A DNA stretch of 64,000 nucleotides, taken from the NCBI RefSeq assembly GCF_009208105.1, contig NZ_WFKL01000001.1:5116168-5180167 (forward strand). The letters are read 5' to 3'. Shown one piece after another: positions 28,402 to 41,900 of the stretch. The translations under genes were made by a program, and so were the position numbers. The DNA comes from Rouxiella sp. S1S-2. GTDB lineage: Bacteria; Pseudomonadota; Gammaproteobacteria; Enterobacterales; Enterobacteriaceae. The notes beneath the pieces were generated by a model. The model did no database searches. It saw nothing but the letters and a program-made list of their open reading frames with translations, and was not told the origin of the DNA. How positions within the stretch are numbered: the stretch's first letter is position 1; every line of letters begins with the position of its first letter.

Positions 28402-29853
28402 TTACTCCTTCCAGAAGGTTGGCGTAAACAGCACTAATAAGGTGAATACTTCAAGACGCCCAAACAACATGGTCACGATTAGGATCCATTTCGCGACGTG
28501 ATTCATCGACTGGAAGTTATCTGCCACAACGCCAAGGCCGGGTCCCAAGTTGTTCAGCGTGGCCGTTACCGCAGCAAAGGCAGAGAAGTTATCTACACCG
28601 GTCGCCACAATCGCCAACATGCTGACAATAAACACCAGCGCATAGGCAGAGAAGAATCCCCATACGGCTTCAAGAATTCGCTCTGGCAATGCACGATTAC
28701 CCAGCTTGATGGTATAGACCGCATTTGGGTGAACCAGACGTTTAAGCTCGCGTGACCCCTGCAGGTATAAAAGAAGAATACGAATGACCTTGAGACCACC
28801 GCCGGTAGAACCGGCACATCCGCCGATGAACGCCGAGCAAAGTAGAAGAATCGGTAAAAACAGCGGCCACTTGGAAATACTGTCCGTGGTGTATCCCGCC
28901 GTCGTTGCCATAGAGACTACCTGGAAGAAAGCCTGATTTACCGTCTCAAGCCCCGATGTATAAGTGTCGTGCATCCACAGTACCGAGGTGCAAACCAGCA
29001 CCAGGGTAAATTGCACACCAATAAACATGCGAAATTCTGGGTCACGCCAGTAGACTTTAATATTACGCCCGCTGAGCAGCGCAAAGTGCAGGCCGTAGTT
29101 ACAGCCAGAGATCAACAGGAATATAGCAATGATGGTATTAATCGTCCCGCTGTGGAAATAGCCGATACTGGCATCATGGGTTGAAAAACCCCCGAGGGCG
29201 ATAGTCGAGAAGCTGTGGCCGATAGCGTCAAACCCCGACATACCGGCTCCCCACAGCGCCAACGCGCAGGCAATGGTCAGCAGAATATAGATAAACCACA
29301 GCGTTTTTGCCGTCTCGGCGATACGCGGACGCATTTTATTGTCTTTTAAGGGACCCGGCATTTCGGCGCGATAGAGCTGCATACCGCCCACGCCTAAAAT
29401 AGGTAAAATCGCCACCGCCAGCACGATGATCCCCATACCGCCAAACCACTGCAGCATTTGGCGATAAAACAGAATCGCGTGCGGCAGGCTGTCGAGCCCG
29501 ACTAACGTGGTCGCACCGGTGGTTGTCAATCCTGAAAAAGATTCAAAAAAGGCATCGGTCAGAGAGAGATTGGGCCGTTCGGAAAATAAGAAGGGTAAAG
29601 CCCCTACGCTCCCCAGTACGGTCCAAAATAGCACCACGATGAGGAAGCCCTCGCGGGGTTTCAGCTCGCTGCGCTGTTTTCGATTGGGAACCCACAGAAA
29701 CAGGCCGATGGCCAGCGCAACGAAAAACGTCTCACTGAACGCGCGCCCTGCCCCGTCTCTATAAATTAATGCCACTATTCCGGGAATAATCATCGTTCCG
29801 GAGAATAGGATAACGAGCACCCCGACAATTCGGGTTATGGCACGGAAATGCAT
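28402..29853 (-). CDS. trkH: Trk potassium uptake system membrane protein TrkH
   Basis: TrkH is the inner-membrane channel of the Trk potassium uptake system and works with the cytoplasmic NAD-binding TrkA. The protein is 483 aa as in E. coli. It has four M1-P-M2 repeats with selectivity-filter segments such as SGLTTTGAT (near residue 110), [18 protein letters not shown] and NNLGPGLG. The gene order trkH-hemG matches E. coli. Confidence 0.96.
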   Translation of the reverse strand: MHFRAITRIVGVLVILFSGTMIIPGIVALIYRDGAGRAFSETFFVALAIGLFLWVPNRKQRSELKPREGFLIVVLFWTVLGSVGALPFLFSERPNLSLTDAFFESFSGLTTTGATTLVGLDSLPHAILFYRQMLQWFGGMGIIVLAVAILPILGVGGMQLYRAEMPGPLKDNKMRPRIAETAKTLWFIYILLTIACALALWGAGMSGFDAIGHSFSTIALGGFSTHDASIGYFHSGTINTIIAIFLLISGCNYGLHFALLSGRNIKVYWRDPEFRMFIGVQFTLVLVCTSVLWMHDTYTSGLETVNQAFFQVVSMATTAGYTTDSISKWPLFLPILLLCSAFIGGCAGSTGGGLKVIRILLLYLQGSRELKRLVHPNAVYTIKLGNRALPERILEAVWGFFSAYALVFIVSMLAIVATGVDNFSAFAAVTATLNNLGPGLGVVADNFQSMNHVAKWILIVTMLFGRLEVFTLLVLFTPTFWKE

Positions 29854-29893
29854 GCTGGCGCGTTCCTCAGCAAATTAAAATGCAATAAATTGA

Positions 29894-30502
29894 TCAAACA
29901 GGCTGCAGAACCAGCGAACCCCGGCTGAGATTAAACAGTCGGTTCGTAATTTCTGCCGCATCGTAGGCCGGCAACGTCAGACGTAAATCCACCGCTGCGC
30001 CGTATTTACTTTCCAAAATACTGCCACCGACCTGCTGCAATAGCGTTTCAATCATCGATATTTGTGCGTAGTCGCACTGCAGCAAGAATTCTGCCTGTGG
30101 CACTTTTTCTAAAACGGTCAGCTGGGCCAATGCCAGCTGAACGCCGTTACCATAGGCGCGGACCAGCCCACCGGTGCCTAACTTTATGCCGCCGTAATAG
30201 CGTACGACCACGGCGGTTATCTCGCCAATTCCGCTGCCCATCAGCTGCCCGAGGATCGGTTTACCCGCCGTACCCGCCGGCTCGCCATCGTCCGAGAACC
30301 CCAACTGCTGAGAGTCATTGGGTGGCCCGGCGACAAAAGCCCAGCAGTGATGACGCGCAGACGGATGCAAACTTTTGATCCGCTGGATAAAAGCCTTCGC
30401 CGCTTCAATCCCTGCCGTTGGCTCCAGCAGGGTAATAAAACGGCTCTTTTTTATCTCTTCGCTAATCTCGACTGACTGCGCGGGAACAGGATAAGGCTGC
30501 AT
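29894..30502 (-). CDS. yigZ: IMPACT family protein YigZ
   Basis: This is a member of the UPF0029/IMPACT family, 202 aa. The family signature is visible in SARHHCWAF, SDDGEPAGTAGKPIL and VVRYYGGIKLGTGGLVRAYG, followed by a C-terminal ferredoxin-like domain. Eukaryotic IMPACT binds GCN1; the bacterial role is unclear and no enzyme activity is assigned here. Its start overlaps the pepQ stop by one base (TGATG), so the two are coupled. Confidence 0.92.
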   Translation of the reverse strand: MQPYPVPAQSVEISEEIKKSRFITLLEPTAGIEAAKAFIQRIKSLHPSARHHCWAFVAGPPNDSQQLGFSDDGEPAGTAGKPILGQLMGSGIGEITAVVVRYYGGIKLGTGGLVRAYGNGVQLALAQLTVLEKVPQAEFLLQCDYAQISMIETLLQQVGGSILESKYGAAVDLRLTLPAYDAAEITNRLFNLSRGSLVLQPV

Positions 30503-31833
30503 CAGGCCAGTTTCAGGTCACGGGTCATATTTTCAATACGATTATCGTGGATAACAATATTGTCTTCGATGCGAATGCCACCATACGGCTTCATGGCTTC
30601 GATTTTATCCCAGGCAAAGTGCTTACTGAACGTGCCATCACGCCAAGGCGCCAATAGCGACTCGATAAAGTACAGGCCAGGTTCGATAGTCAATACCATG
30701 CCCGGCTGAACGATACGGGTGCAGCGCAGATAAGGATACTTCGACGGCGCGGCCAAATGCGTGCCGGTTTCATCCTGCATAAAGCCGCCCACGTCGTGCA
30801 CTTGCAGACCTAACGGATGCCCAAGCCCGTGCGGCAAGAACGGTCCGGTGAGGTCTTGTTCCACCATGGCCTCTTCGCTTATATCCACCACCAACCGATG
30901 TGCTTTGAGAATTCGCGCAATGCGGTGGTGCATCTGAACATGATAATCAGTGTAACGAACGCCGGGCTTGATGGAGTCGATAAGCGCCAGTTGCTCGGTA
31001 TTAAGGTCTTTAATCAGCGCGGCAAAATCGCTGTCACTTTTTGCCGCGTAGGTGCGGGTAAGGTCGGCGGCGTAACCGTTGTATTCGGCACCGGCATCAA
31101 GCAGGAAGCTGCGCATTTCTGCCGGTGGCTGCTGCTGTAGCGTCGTGTAATGCAGCACCGAGGCGTGTTCGTTTAGCGCCACGATATTGCCATAAGGCAC
31201 CTCGGTTTCACGATGTCCGGTGGCGCTCAGATATGCCATGCTGATGTCGAATTCGCTCATCCCCGACAAAAAGGCTTCGTGCGCCGCGCGATGGCCGCTC
31301 ACCGCCAGTTTTTGTGCACCCCGCATGCAGGCCACTTCATAGTCAGTTTTATAAGCGCGATGATAATGCAAATAGTCCAGTACGCGCTTTGGATTGAGAT
31401 GGTCGGCAGAGATGCCAAGATCCAACGCGCGGTCTTTGTTGTAACCAATGTAGACCACCCGCGATAAATCTGCCGGCAGTTGGCTTTTAATATCATCCGG
31501 TTTTGCCAGCGGCAGTACTTGAACGTCTTTGGTCCAGAAGGAATCAGGCAGCGGTTCGACGCTGTGCCAGTAGTCAACCGGCGAGTAAAACCACAGCTTC
31601 GGCGCATTCACACCGTCCACCCACAGCCAGCAGTTAGGGACCTGTGTCACTGGCACCCACGCTTTAAACTGCGGGTTAACCTTGAAGGGGTAGCTGTAAT
31701 CATCAAGAAAAGTGACCTGCAACTCACCGGAGTGAATAAGCAGGGCATCAAGTTGATTGCGTTGCAGTATTTCCAGCGCACGTGCCTGTAAAACGGCGAT
31801 ATGTTCTTTATAAAGCGTAGAGAGAGATTCCAT
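30502..31833 (-). CDS. pepQ: Xaa-Pro dipeptidase (prolidase)
   Basis: PepQ splits dipeptides with C-terminal proline in the cytoplasm and can hydrolyse some organophosphates. The protein is 443 aa, the E. coli length, when started at the ATG at 31833, which follows AAAGGA; eight upstream codons are open without support. The M24 metal ligands are visible in order: Asp in [20 protein letters not shown], His in [16 protein letters not shown], Glu in TIEPGLYF and Glu in GGIRIEDN. It is divergent from fadBA, as in E. coli. Confidence 0.96.
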   Translation of the reverse strand: MESLSTLYKEHIAVLQARALEILQRNQLDALLIHSGELQVTFLDDYSYPFKVNPQFKAWVPVTQVPNCWLWVDGVNAPKLWFYSPVDYWHSVEPLPDSFWTKDVQVLPLAKPDDIKSQLPADLSRVVYIGYNKDRALDLGISADHLNPKRVLDYLHYHRAYKTDYEVACMRGAQKLAVSGHRAAHEAFLSGMSEFDISMAYLSATGHRETEVPYGNIVALNEHASVLHYTTLQQQPPAEMRSFLLDAGAEYNGYAADLTRTYAAKSDSDFAALIKDLNTEQLALIDSIKPGVRYTDYHVQMHHRIARILKAHRLVVDISEEAMVEQDLTGPFLPHGLGHPLGLQVHDVGGFMQDETGTHLAAPSKYPYLRCTRIVQPGMVLTIEPGLYFIESLLAPWRDGTFSKHFAWDKIEAMKPYGGIRIEDNIVIHDNRIENMTRDLKLA

Positions 31834-31990
31834 CGACCTGTCCTTTACTGGATTCATACGATAAATGCAAAACGATGCCGCATCTTATCACAGCAGGGCC
31901 CACGCCGTAGCCCCGCGCTCTTTGTGATCTTGCCTGCAAATATCAATCAGCCCATTTGCATTTCATTAACATCAAAACCACACTCCATTC

Positions 31991-32007
31991 ATCTGGTCAT
32001 ACCAGAT
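31991..32007 (+). promoter_or_regulatory. FadR operator upstream of fadBA
   Basis: ATCTGGTCATACCAGAT is a perfect seven-base-arm palindrome with a CAT centre. It fits the FadR consensus (CTGGT-N3-ACCAG) and sits 27 bases upstream of the fadB start, a repressing position. FadR leaves DNA when long-chain acyl-CoA is present. Confidence 0.85.
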
Positions 32008-32033
32008 CATCCCCGATGATTCAGGAGAGACAC

Positions 32034-35398
<3,365 letters not shown>

Positions 35399-35420
35399 CT
35401 GAAAGGATTTGATTTAATGC

Positions 35421-35450
35421 ATCCCGCCCCTGTCAGTGGGCGGGATTTTT
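35421..35450 (+). terminator. fadA terminator
   Basis: ATCCCGCCC and GGGCGGGAT form a nine-base-pair stem with an eight-base loop followed by TTTT. It lies between the convergent fadA and fre. Confidence 0.88.
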
Positions 35451-35466
35451 ACTGATTCTGGCATAA

Positions 35467-36168
35467 TCAGATAAAGGCAAAGGCGTCGCCAAACATGCGG
35501 TCTTCAAGTGCGCCACGTTCGGCACAGAAGCGCTCGCGCGCCACTTTCGCCATCTCAAAACGACCGGCGATGTAGATATCGTGCTCACTCAGAGAGTCAA
35601 AATCTTGCATTACCGCACTCAGCACGTTGCCACTTCTGCCCTGCCAGCCCTCTTCCGTCTGCTCTACTACCGGAATAACTTTCAGATTTGGATGCACTAT
35701 GCTCAGCGCTTCGAGCTCGCCCAAATCATACAGGTGCTTCAGCTCGCGGCCGCCCCAATAGATTGAAATATCGCGATCCGGATGTTGCGCCAACTCTGCC
35801 ACTAAAATTGAACGTACGTAGGAGAACCCCGTCCCACCCGCGATCAACACCAGAGGACGGTCACCCTCTTCGCGCAGCCAGGCTTCCCCGTGCGGTAAAT
35901 CGACGTTAATGGTTTGCTCTTTTAGAATGCGGTCCATAACGGCCATCGCATACAGATTCATTTCGGAGGCACCGATGTGCAGCTCCAGATAGCCTTTTTC
36001 TGAAGGCACGGAGGCTATCGAGAACGGGCGCTTGTCGCGCTCGTCCATTACCACCATCAGATATTGACCGGCACGAAATGAAAAAGGTGATTCAGGTTGC
36101 AGGCGAACCCGATATACGGTGTCGGTTATGGCCTCAACTGAGGACACTTTACAGCTCATTATTGTCAT
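35467..36168 (-). CDS. fre: NAD(P)H-flavin reductase
   Basis: Fre reduces free flavins with NAD(P)H and thereby supports ferric reduction, ribonucleotide reductase activation and other flavin-dependent enzymes. The protein is 233 aa, the E. coli length. The flavin-binding RPFSIAS motif and the nicotinamide-binding [12 protein letters not shown] are conserved, as is the C-terminal MFGDAFAFI. The start at 36168 is preceded by AGAGGGA; sixteen further open codons upstream lack family similarity. It lies downstream of ubiD. Confidence 0.95.
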   Translation of the reverse strand: MTIMSCKVSSVEAITDTVYRVRLQPESPFSFRAGQYLMVVMDERDKRPFSIASVPSEKGYLELHIGASEMNLYAMAVMDRILKEQTINVDLPHGEAWLREEGDRPLVLIAGGTGFSYVRSILVAELAQHPDRDISIYWGGRELKHLYDLGELEALSIVHPNLKVIPVVEQTEEGWQGRSGNVLSAVMQDFDSLSEHDIYIAGRFEMAKVARERFCAERGALEDRMFGDAFAFI

Positions 36169-36276
36169 GCGTTCCCTCTGAGGGTCATCGGATCTACATT
36201 GATGGCAAACGCACATCGCGCCAGGCTCGTGCGCCGTTTGCCAGTCTATGAATAGTTATTTTGCACACTGTAGCCG

Positions 36277-37803
36277 TTATTTGGTCGGCTTTGCGTCGCC
36301 AAACTTGGTATCACTAAACTTTTTATCGTCAAAAATGCCCAGCTCGTCCCACATGGTATCAACGCGGTCACGAACTTTAGGATCCATGACAATCGGTCGT
36401 CCCCATTCACGCTGGGTTTCACCCGGCCATTTATTGGTCGCATCCATCCCCATTTTGGAACCCAGTCCAGAAACCGGTGAGGCAAAATCAAGATAGTCGA
36501 TCGGCGTGTTCTCAACCAGCACCGTGTCACGAGCCGGATCCATTCGCGTCGTAATCGCCCAGATAACGTCTTTCCAGTCGCGCGCGTTAATATCGTCATC
36601 ACACACAATAACAAACTTGGTGTACATAAACTGGCGAAGGAAAGACCAGACACCCATCATTACGCGCTTGGCGTGTCCGGCATACTGCTTTTTCATGGTA
36701 ACCACGGCCAAACGGTAAGAGCAACCCTCCGGCGGCAGATAAAAATCGACGATTTCTGGAAACTGTTTTTTCAAAATCGGCACAAACACTTCGTTCAACG
36801 CCAGTCCCAATACTGCAGGTTCATCCGGTGGGCGACCGGTAAAGGTTGAATGATAGATAGCATCTTTACGCTGAGTAATATGTGTAACAGTAAACACCGG
36901 GAAGCTGTCTATTTCATTATAGTAGCCCGTGTGGTCGCCGTAGGGGCCTTCCGGTGCCATTTCACCCGGCTCGATATAGCCTTCAAGCACAATTTCAGCG
37001 CTGGCGGGAACTTCCAGGTCATTGGAGATACATTTGACCACTTCCGTTTTATTACCGCGCAGCAGACCGGCAAAGGCGTATTCGGAAAGTGTGTCAGGCA
37101 CCGGCGTCACGGCACCCAAAATGGTCGCGGGGTCGGCGCCCAGCGCAACGGAAACCGGGAAACGCTTGCCCGGGTTCTGCTGGCACCACTCCTGAAAGTC
37201 CAGCGCGCCGCCGCGGTGCGACAACCAGCGCATAATCAGCTTGTTTCTGCCTAATACCTGTTGGCGATAAATGCCCAGATTCTGACGCACTTTGTGTGGA
37301 CCGCGGGTGACCGTCAGACCCCAGGTGATCAGCGGGGCCGCATCTTCCGGCCAACAGTGCATCACGGGAATACGGCCTAAATCAACATCGTCGCCTTTCC
37401 AAATCTGTTCCTGACAAGGCGCAGAGTTCAGGCGCTTGGTCGGCATGTTAAGCACTTGCTTGAACTTGGGCATTTTGTCGTAAAAATCACGAAACCCTCG
37501 CGGTGGCTCAGGCTCTTTAAGAAAAGCCAGTAACTCTCCTACCTCGCGCAGTGCGCTAACGTCGTCCTGACCCATGCCCTTTGCCACACGCTCCGGGGTG
37601 CCGAATAAATTGCACAGCACCGGCATGTCATAGCCTTTTGGATTTTCAAACAGCAGTGCAGGCCCACCGGCACGCAGGGTGCGATCGGCGATTTCGGTCA
37701 TTTCGAGGTAAGGATCAACGGGCTGGGTGATACGTTTCAGATCACCCTGCTTTTCAAGCAAAGCCAGGAAGTCACGCAGGTCACGATATTTCATACGAGG
37801 CAC
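36277..37803 (-). CDS. ubiD: 4-hydroxy-3-polyprenylbenzoate decarboxylase
   Basis: UbiD decarboxylates the prenylated ring in ubiquinone synthesis using the prenylated FMN cofactor made by UbiX. The protein is 508 aa, about ten residues longer than E. coli, the excess being at the C-terminus. Family blocks include [21 protein letters not shown], the [15 protein letters not shown] segment with the catalytic Glu, and [13 protein letters not shown]. The start GTG at 37803 aligns with the E. coli start; an ATG three codons later (37794) is the alternative, and neither has a strong ribosome site. Confidence 0.95.
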   Translation of the reverse strand: MPRMKYRDLRDFLALLEKQGDLKRITQPVDPYLEMTEIADRTLRAGGPALLFENPKGYDMPVLCNLFGTPERVAKGMGQDDVSALREVGELLAFLKEPEPPRGFRDFYDKMPKFKQVLNMPTKRLNSAPCQEQIWKGDDVDLGRIPVMHCWPEDAAPLITWGLTVTRGPHKVRQNLGIYRQQVLGRNKLIMRWLSHRGGALDFQEWCQQNPGKRFPVSVALGADPATILGAVTPVPDTLSEYAFAGLLRGNKTEVVKCISNDLEVPASAEIVLEGYIEPGEMAPEGPYGDHTGYYNEIDSFPVFTVTHITQRKDAIYHSTFTGRPPDEPAVLGLALNEVFVPILKKQFPEIVDFYLPPEGCSYRLAVVTMKKQYAGHAKRVMMGVWSFLRQFMYTKFVIVCDDDINARDWKDVIWAITTRMDPARDTVLVENTPIDYLDFASPVSGLGSKMGMDATNKWPGETQREWGRPIVMDPKVRDRVDTMWDELGIFDDKKFSDTKFGDAKPTK

Positions 37804-37939
37804 GTCATTAAAGTTTTATCACCAAATTTAGAGGGCAGTATAAAGCCTGTCGGACGCTGTTGCTGCATTTTTCAAGATTAATGAACCAAAAATGGGCAAC
37901 CGAAAGGATAAACAACAGTCCACGAGTCTTATCAATCTA

Positions 37940-38665
37940 TTAAATGCATTGGAAGGGTACAAGACCAGAAAGTGCTCGCGTGTCTTGATATTCCTGCGTC
38001 TCGTGGCCGTGACGGAAGACTTTAAAACCTTCCCCCTTGGCACTGTAGTAGCTCAATTTATTGCCCGAAACGTGCAGCATACTGCCTTCGCGCAACGCAA
38101 CCACGGACTCGCTCGGGTTCACCGCGCAAAATTCGGCAATGCGTTCATCGCGCGTCTCGCCCATGTGGCCGCTGATGTGTGCATCAATATAGTGTGGGTT
38201 AATTTGCACCGGAAACAGGCCGAGCGCGGGCAGTACCACAGAGTTACGAACTGGCATGTCATTGGTGGTACGAATGCTTGGCGTAGCAACGTTACAACCT
38301 GCGCTCCACCCGATATAGGGCACTTCGCGCTCACGTACCGCGCGCTGCACCGGCACAATTAGCCCTTTTTCGTGCAGCATCTGGTTCAGCATCCAGGTAT
38401 TGCCACCGCTAACCAGAATACACTGTGCCTGCTCGATAGCCTCAGAAGGAACGCCAGCATGATGAATACTGCCCACCTTAATACCTAGCGCTTCTTCAAG
38501 CTCCAGTGCTTTGGCGTCCCAGTCGGTCCGGATCAATGCGTAGGGGATTAACACTGCGGAAGTGATATTGCGCGCGTTGAACATCGCTTTAATCTGCTCA
38601 TGGGCATAACCTAGCGGCTGGCTGTCACCTGAAAGTTTGCCGTTACTGAGTAAGAACAACTCCAT
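37940..38665 (-). CDS. pepE: Dipeptidase E (alpha-aspartyl dipeptidase)
   Basis: PepE is a cytoplasmic serine peptidase (family S51) that hydrolyses dipeptides with N-terminal aspartate. The protein is 241 aa. The nucleophile is S121 in YIGWSAGCNVA, followed by SIRTTNDMPV and the HIS-containing INPHYIDAH segment. The start at 38665 follows GGAG; an upstream extension of 21 codons is open but unsupported. In E. coli pepE lies elsewhere, so its place between ubiD and rfaH is a lineage difference. Residue conservation to E. coli is moderate, so a related S51 peptidase is possible. Confidence 0.85.
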   Translation of the reverse strand: MELFLLSNGKLSGDSQPLGYAHEQIKAMFNARNITSAVLIPYALIRTDWDAKALELEEALGIKVGSIHHAGVPSEAIEQAQCILVSGGNTWMLNQMLHEKGLIVPVQRAVREREVPYIGWSAGCNVATPSIRTTNDMPVRNSVVLPALGLFPVQINPHYIDAHISGHMGETRDERIAEFCAVNPSESVVALREGSMLHVSGNKLSYYSAKGEGFKVFRHGHETQEYQDTRALSGLVPFQCI

Positions 38666-38867
38666 TACGTTTCTCCAAAAAATTATCAGACCGGAAGTTC
38701 GTTGTTGCATCGGCGGATCTCGATTCAACAGGTAGTCAGTGAATAAACTGCAAAATTGTTATCAGCTTAGATGTTACCATTCCTGCAGCAGCTGCGCTGC
38801 ACGCGCGGCTATTTATCCCTTAAAGCTTTTGTTATTCTCAATCTGTTAGTCACGAGGAAAACGATAA

Positions 38868-39356
38868 ATGGAAAGCTGGTACTTACTGTATTGCAAACGG
38901 GGTCAACATATTCGTGCCCAGGAACACCTTGAGCGTCAGCACGTTCAATGTTTGGTGCCGACGATCAAGTTAGAGAAAATCGTGCGCGGTCGTCGAACAA
39001 TGGCGGACGAGCCTTTGTTTCCAAACTATATGTTTATCGCCTTTGATCCTGAAAAGGTTCATACCACCACCATCAGCGCAACCCGCGGTGTTAGCCACTT
39101 TGTCCGTTTTGGACACCAGCTTGCCACGGTCAATCCCAAAGTTATTGAGCAGTTGGTAACCCAGCCGCCTATCGATGTTCGCGACCCTGAAACACCGTAC
39201 GAGGGTGACCGCGTGTTAATCACCGAAGGCGTCTTTGAGGGGTTACAGGCCATTTATACCGAACCTGACGGCGAGCGACGTTCGCACCTGCTGTTAAACC
39301 TGCTCAACAAACAGGTTAAACAGAGCCTGAGCAATACCGAATTCCAAAAGATCTGA
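38868..39356 (+). CDS. rfaH: Transcription antiterminator RfaH
   Basis: RfaH is a specialised NusG paralogue recruited at ops sites to long operons for lipopolysaccharide, capsule, hemolysin and conjugation; its C-terminal domain refolds from helices to a KOW beta-barrel. The protein is 162 aa as in E. coli. N-terminal [12 protein letters not shown] and [15 protein letters not shown], and the C-terminal [17 protein letters not shown] are conserved. It is transcribed alone and convergent with tatD. No ops element (GGCGGTAG) was noticed in this window. Confidence 0.95.
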   Translation: MESWYLLYCKRGQHIRAQEHLERQHVQCLVPTIKLEKIVRGRRTMADEPLFPNYMFIAFDPEKVHTTTISATRGVSHFVRFGHQLATVNPKVIEQLVTQPPIDVRDPETPYEGDRVLITEGVFEGLQAIYTEPDGERRSHLLLNLLNKQVKQSLSNTEFQKI

Positions 39357-39375
39357 CCCCCCACCGACTTCCCTT

Positions 39376-40161
39376 CTACAGTCTGAACAACCGGCGCGCA
39401 TTGCCGTCGGTTATCTGTGCCAATGCTTCTGGGGTCTCCTCTTTTTCACGCCAATGCGCGACCTGATTAACAATGTGCGGCAGGAAGCACGGCTCGTTGC
39501 GTCGATTTTTAGGTTTTTTTTCCATATCTCGGGGCAGCAAATAAGGCGCGTCCGTTTCCAGTAACAATTTATCAAGCGGGATGAACGGCAGCATTTCGCG
39601 CAACTCAAGTCCGCGCCGCTCATCACACACCCAACCTGTAATGCCGATTGACAGACCTAAAGCCAGATAATGCTCGAGCTCATGCCGACTGCCGGTAAAA
39701 CAGTGCACCACTGCCCCCGGCAGGCGCGGTAACCAGGGTTCCAGCAATTGCGTAAAACGCGGGTGCGCATCGCGACAGTGTAGAAACACCGGCATATTCA
39801 GCTCGGCGGCCAGGCTAAGCTGGGCGGTGAACGCCTTTTCCTGAGCGACTGGCGTGGAGAAGTTGCGGTTAAAATCCAGTCCGCATTCGCCGATAGCCAC
39901 AACCTGAGCATGACTCGCTAACTGACGTAACTGCTGCTCCACGTCGTCATCCCAGGTACTGGCCTGATGAGGATGAATGCCCGCCGTTGACCAGCAAAAG
40001 TCGGGGTATTGAGCGGCCAGTGCCTGCGCCTGATGGCTTTCCTCAAGCGAGGTGCCGGTTATCAGCATCCCCGTCAGTCCGGCGATTTTAGCGCGATCAA
40101 CCACCTCGGCGCGGTCTTTATCAAATTGATTGCTGGTTAAATTCAGGCCAATCTCGAACAT
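39376..40161 (-). CDS. tatD: TatD-family 3'-5' exonuclease/DNase
   Basis: TatD is a magnesium-dependent DNase of the TIM-barrel metal hydrolase family with a reported role in repair of oxidised DNA; it is not needed for Tat export despite its place next to tatABC. The protein is 261 aa. Metal-site residues are visible in [28 protein letters not shown] and [10 protein letters not shown]. The ATG at 40161 is chosen because AGAGGG lies just upstream; the preceding GTG at 40164 is too close to it. Confidence 0.94.
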   Translation of the reverse strand: MFEIGLNLTSNQFDKDRAEVVDRAKIAGLTGMLITGTSLEESHQAQALAAQYPDFCWSTAGIHPHQASTWDDDVEQQLRQLASHAQVVAIGECGLDFNRNFSTPVAQEKAFTAQLSLAAELNMPVFLHCRDAHPRFTQLLEPWLPRLPGAVVHCFTGSRHELEHYLALGLSIGITGWVCDERRGLELREMLPFIPLDKLLLETDAPYLLPRDMEKKPKNRRNEPCFLPHIVNQVAHWREKEETPEALAQITDGNARRLFRL

Positions 40162-40180
40162 CACACCCTCTCAAAACAGA

Positions 40181-40200
40181 AACCGCCCAATTGGGCGGTT
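40181..40200. terminator. Palindrome between tatC and tatD
   Basis: AACCGCCCAATTGGGCGGTT is a perfect 20-base palindrome. On the minus strand it is followed by TCTGTTTTG, an imperfect U-tract. It may be a partial terminator that lowers tatD expression relative to tatABC. Confidence 0.6.
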
Positions 40201-40221
40201 AATTAATCTGCAAGCTAGCGT

Positions 40222-40992
40222 TTAAGAAGCATCGGACTCGCTGTCCGCATCGTCGTCTTCATCGCCACGGCGTCTTTTGCCTACGTAATAACGGGCGCAG
40301 AACACGCCAATTTCAAACAAGATGTACATTGGAATAGCCAACAACGTCTGTGAGAACACGTCAGGTGGCGTCAACAGCATCGCGACCACAAAAGCCCCGA
40401 CCAAAACATAAGGACGTTTCTTGCGTAAATCTTCAGGCGTGGTTACACCCGTCCAGCACAGTAGAATAATCGCAATCGGAACTTCAAACGACACGCCGAA
40501 TGCCATAAAAATGGTCATGACGAAATCGAGATATTTATTGATATCCGTCGCAATCTCTACGCCAGCCGGTGCCGTTTTTGCAAAGAAGGCGAAGGCCAGC
40601 GGAAACACCAGGAAGTACGCAAACGCCATGCCGAGATAAAACAGCGCGGAGCTTGAGAACAGCAGCGGCATCATCAAACGGCGTTCATGCTTATACAGCG
40701 CCGGCGCCACAAAGCCCCACACCTGATAAAGGATAAACGGAGCCGAGACAAACACCGAAACGATCATCGTCAGTTTAATTGGCGTGAAGAACGGTGACGC
40801 AACGTCAGTTGCTATCATGCTCGCGCCCAATGGCATGACTTTGATAAGCGGTGCAGAGACCAGGTAGTAAATATCATTGGCAAAATAAACCAGTGCCAAA
40901 AACACCACAATTACGCAAATAATCGAATTCAGCAGGCGCTTACGCAGCTCTATTAGATGGCTGATAAGCGGTTGTGTATCTTCAACTGCCAT
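40222..40992 (-). CDS. tatC: Sec-independent translocase subunit TatC
   Basis: TatC is the six-span inner-membrane receptor that recognises twin-arginine signal peptides together with TatB. The protein is 256 aa (E. coli 258). The N-terminal cytoplasmic [14 protein letters not shown], the first-loop [17 protein letters not shown] and [11 protein letters not shown] are the conserved family segments. The C-terminus is an acidic tail rich in Asp and Ser ([12 protein letters not shown]). It follows tatB after two bases. Confidence 0.96.
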   Translation of the reverse strand: MAVEDTQPLISHLIELRKRLLNSIICVIVVFLALVYFANDIYYLVSAPLIKVMPLGASMIATDVASPFFTPIKLTMIVSVFVSAPFILYQVWGFVAPALYKHERRLMMPLLFSSSALFYLGMAFAYFLVFPLAFAFFAKTAPAGVEIATDINKYLDFVMTIFMAFGVSFEVPIAIILLCWTGVTTPEDLRKKRPYVLVGAFVVAMLLTPPDVFSQTLLAIPMYILFEIGVFCARYYVGKRRRGDEDDDADSESDAS

Positions 40993-40994
40993 GT

Positions 40995-41549
40995 TTAGCG
41001 TTCACCCGTTGGTTGTGAAGAAGGGGCCGACTGCACCGATGGCGCAACTTTCGGTTGAACCACATAGTCTATCGCAGCCTTTGGCGGAACGGTCTGTTCT
41101 GCCACCGGTGCAACAGCCGGTGAATCCGCGACATGCTCGGCAGTAGCCGGTGAAATACCTTCATCATGATGCGCTTCGGCATCCCTGAGTACAGGATTAT
41201 GAATGGTATTTCCCTCTGTGGCATCGGCCACCGCCTGGTCAGCCGGGCTGAGGTTCTCATGAATTGAGCGCTTCATCGATGATGCCGCTTCTTTCAAATC
41301 ATCAATCGATGATTTGATTTCCGGCGACAGGTTCTTTAAACCGGCCTCTTCAGCTTTCTTCAGGCTATCCTGCAGTTCCTGCAGTTTTAACTCTTGATTC
41401 AGCTCGTTTTGTACGGATGCTGCCATCGATCGTAGTGTACGGATCCAGCCCGCAACAGTTCTTACCGCAACGGGTAAACGCTCTGGTCCAAGCACAACCA
41501 AACCAATAACGAATACCAGCAACAGTTCACTAAATCCAATGTCGAACAC
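40995..41549 (-). CDS. tatB: Sec-independent translocase subunit TatB
   Basis: TatB is a single-span inner-membrane protein that forms the twin-arginine receptor complex with TatC. The protein is 184 aa (E. coli 171). The N-terminal [26 protein letters not shown] segment contains the transmembrane helix and conserved Glu8 and the GPERLP hinge, followed by an amphipathic helix. The C-terminal half is a variable Pro/Ala/Val-rich tail, which explains the extra length. It is the middle gene of tatABC. Confidence 0.95.
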   Translation of the reverse strand: MFDIGFSELLLVFVIGLVVLGPERLPVAVRTVAGWIRTLRSMAASVQNELNQELKLQELQDSLKKAEEAGLKNLSPEIKSSIDDLKEAASSMKRSIHENLSPADQAVADATEGNTIHNPVLRDAEAHHDEGISPATAEHVADSPAVAPVAEQTVPPKAAIDYVVQPKVAPSVQSAPSSQPTGER

Positions 41550-41552
41550 GGC

Positions 41553-41822
41553 TTATACCTGCTCTTTGTTTTGACTCTTAGTTTCTTCTGCTTTTACTTC
41601 CGGCTTGGTGCCATTGATAGACTTGGCCGAAAAATCTGCATCAGACCCGGTTGTTTCAGTTTCTTTGTGCGCCTTGGAGGCATCATCTTCGTTCATGGCT
41701 TTTTTAAAGCCCTTGATTGAAGCGCCAAGATCGCTACCGAGGCCACGTAATTTTTTGGTACCGAACAACAGAACCACGATAACCGCGATGACCAGCCAAT
41801 GCGTAATGCTAAATGCACCCAT
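41553..41822 (-). CDS. tatA: Sec-independent translocase subunit TatA
   Basis: TatA multimerises to form the transport element of the twin-arginine pathway. The protein is 89 aa, the E. coli length, with the ATG at 41822, preceded by GAGG; a GTG three codons upstream is less likely. The N-terminal membrane helix is followed by the family hinge [15 protein letters not shown] and the amphipathic helix [10 protein letters not shown]. The charged tail ends in NKEQV. It is the first tat gene, downstream of ubiB by 78 bases. Confidence 0.95.
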   Translation of the reverse strand: MGAFSITHWLVIAVIVVLLFGTKKLRGLGSDLGASIKGFKKAMNEDDASKAHKETETTGSDADFSAKSINGTKPEVKAEETKSQNKEQV

Positions 41823-41900
41823 GGTATTCACCTCAACATAACAATAATTTAATGACTGTCGTATAAACGACGCATGACTTCAATTTTAAATTTTATCGGC

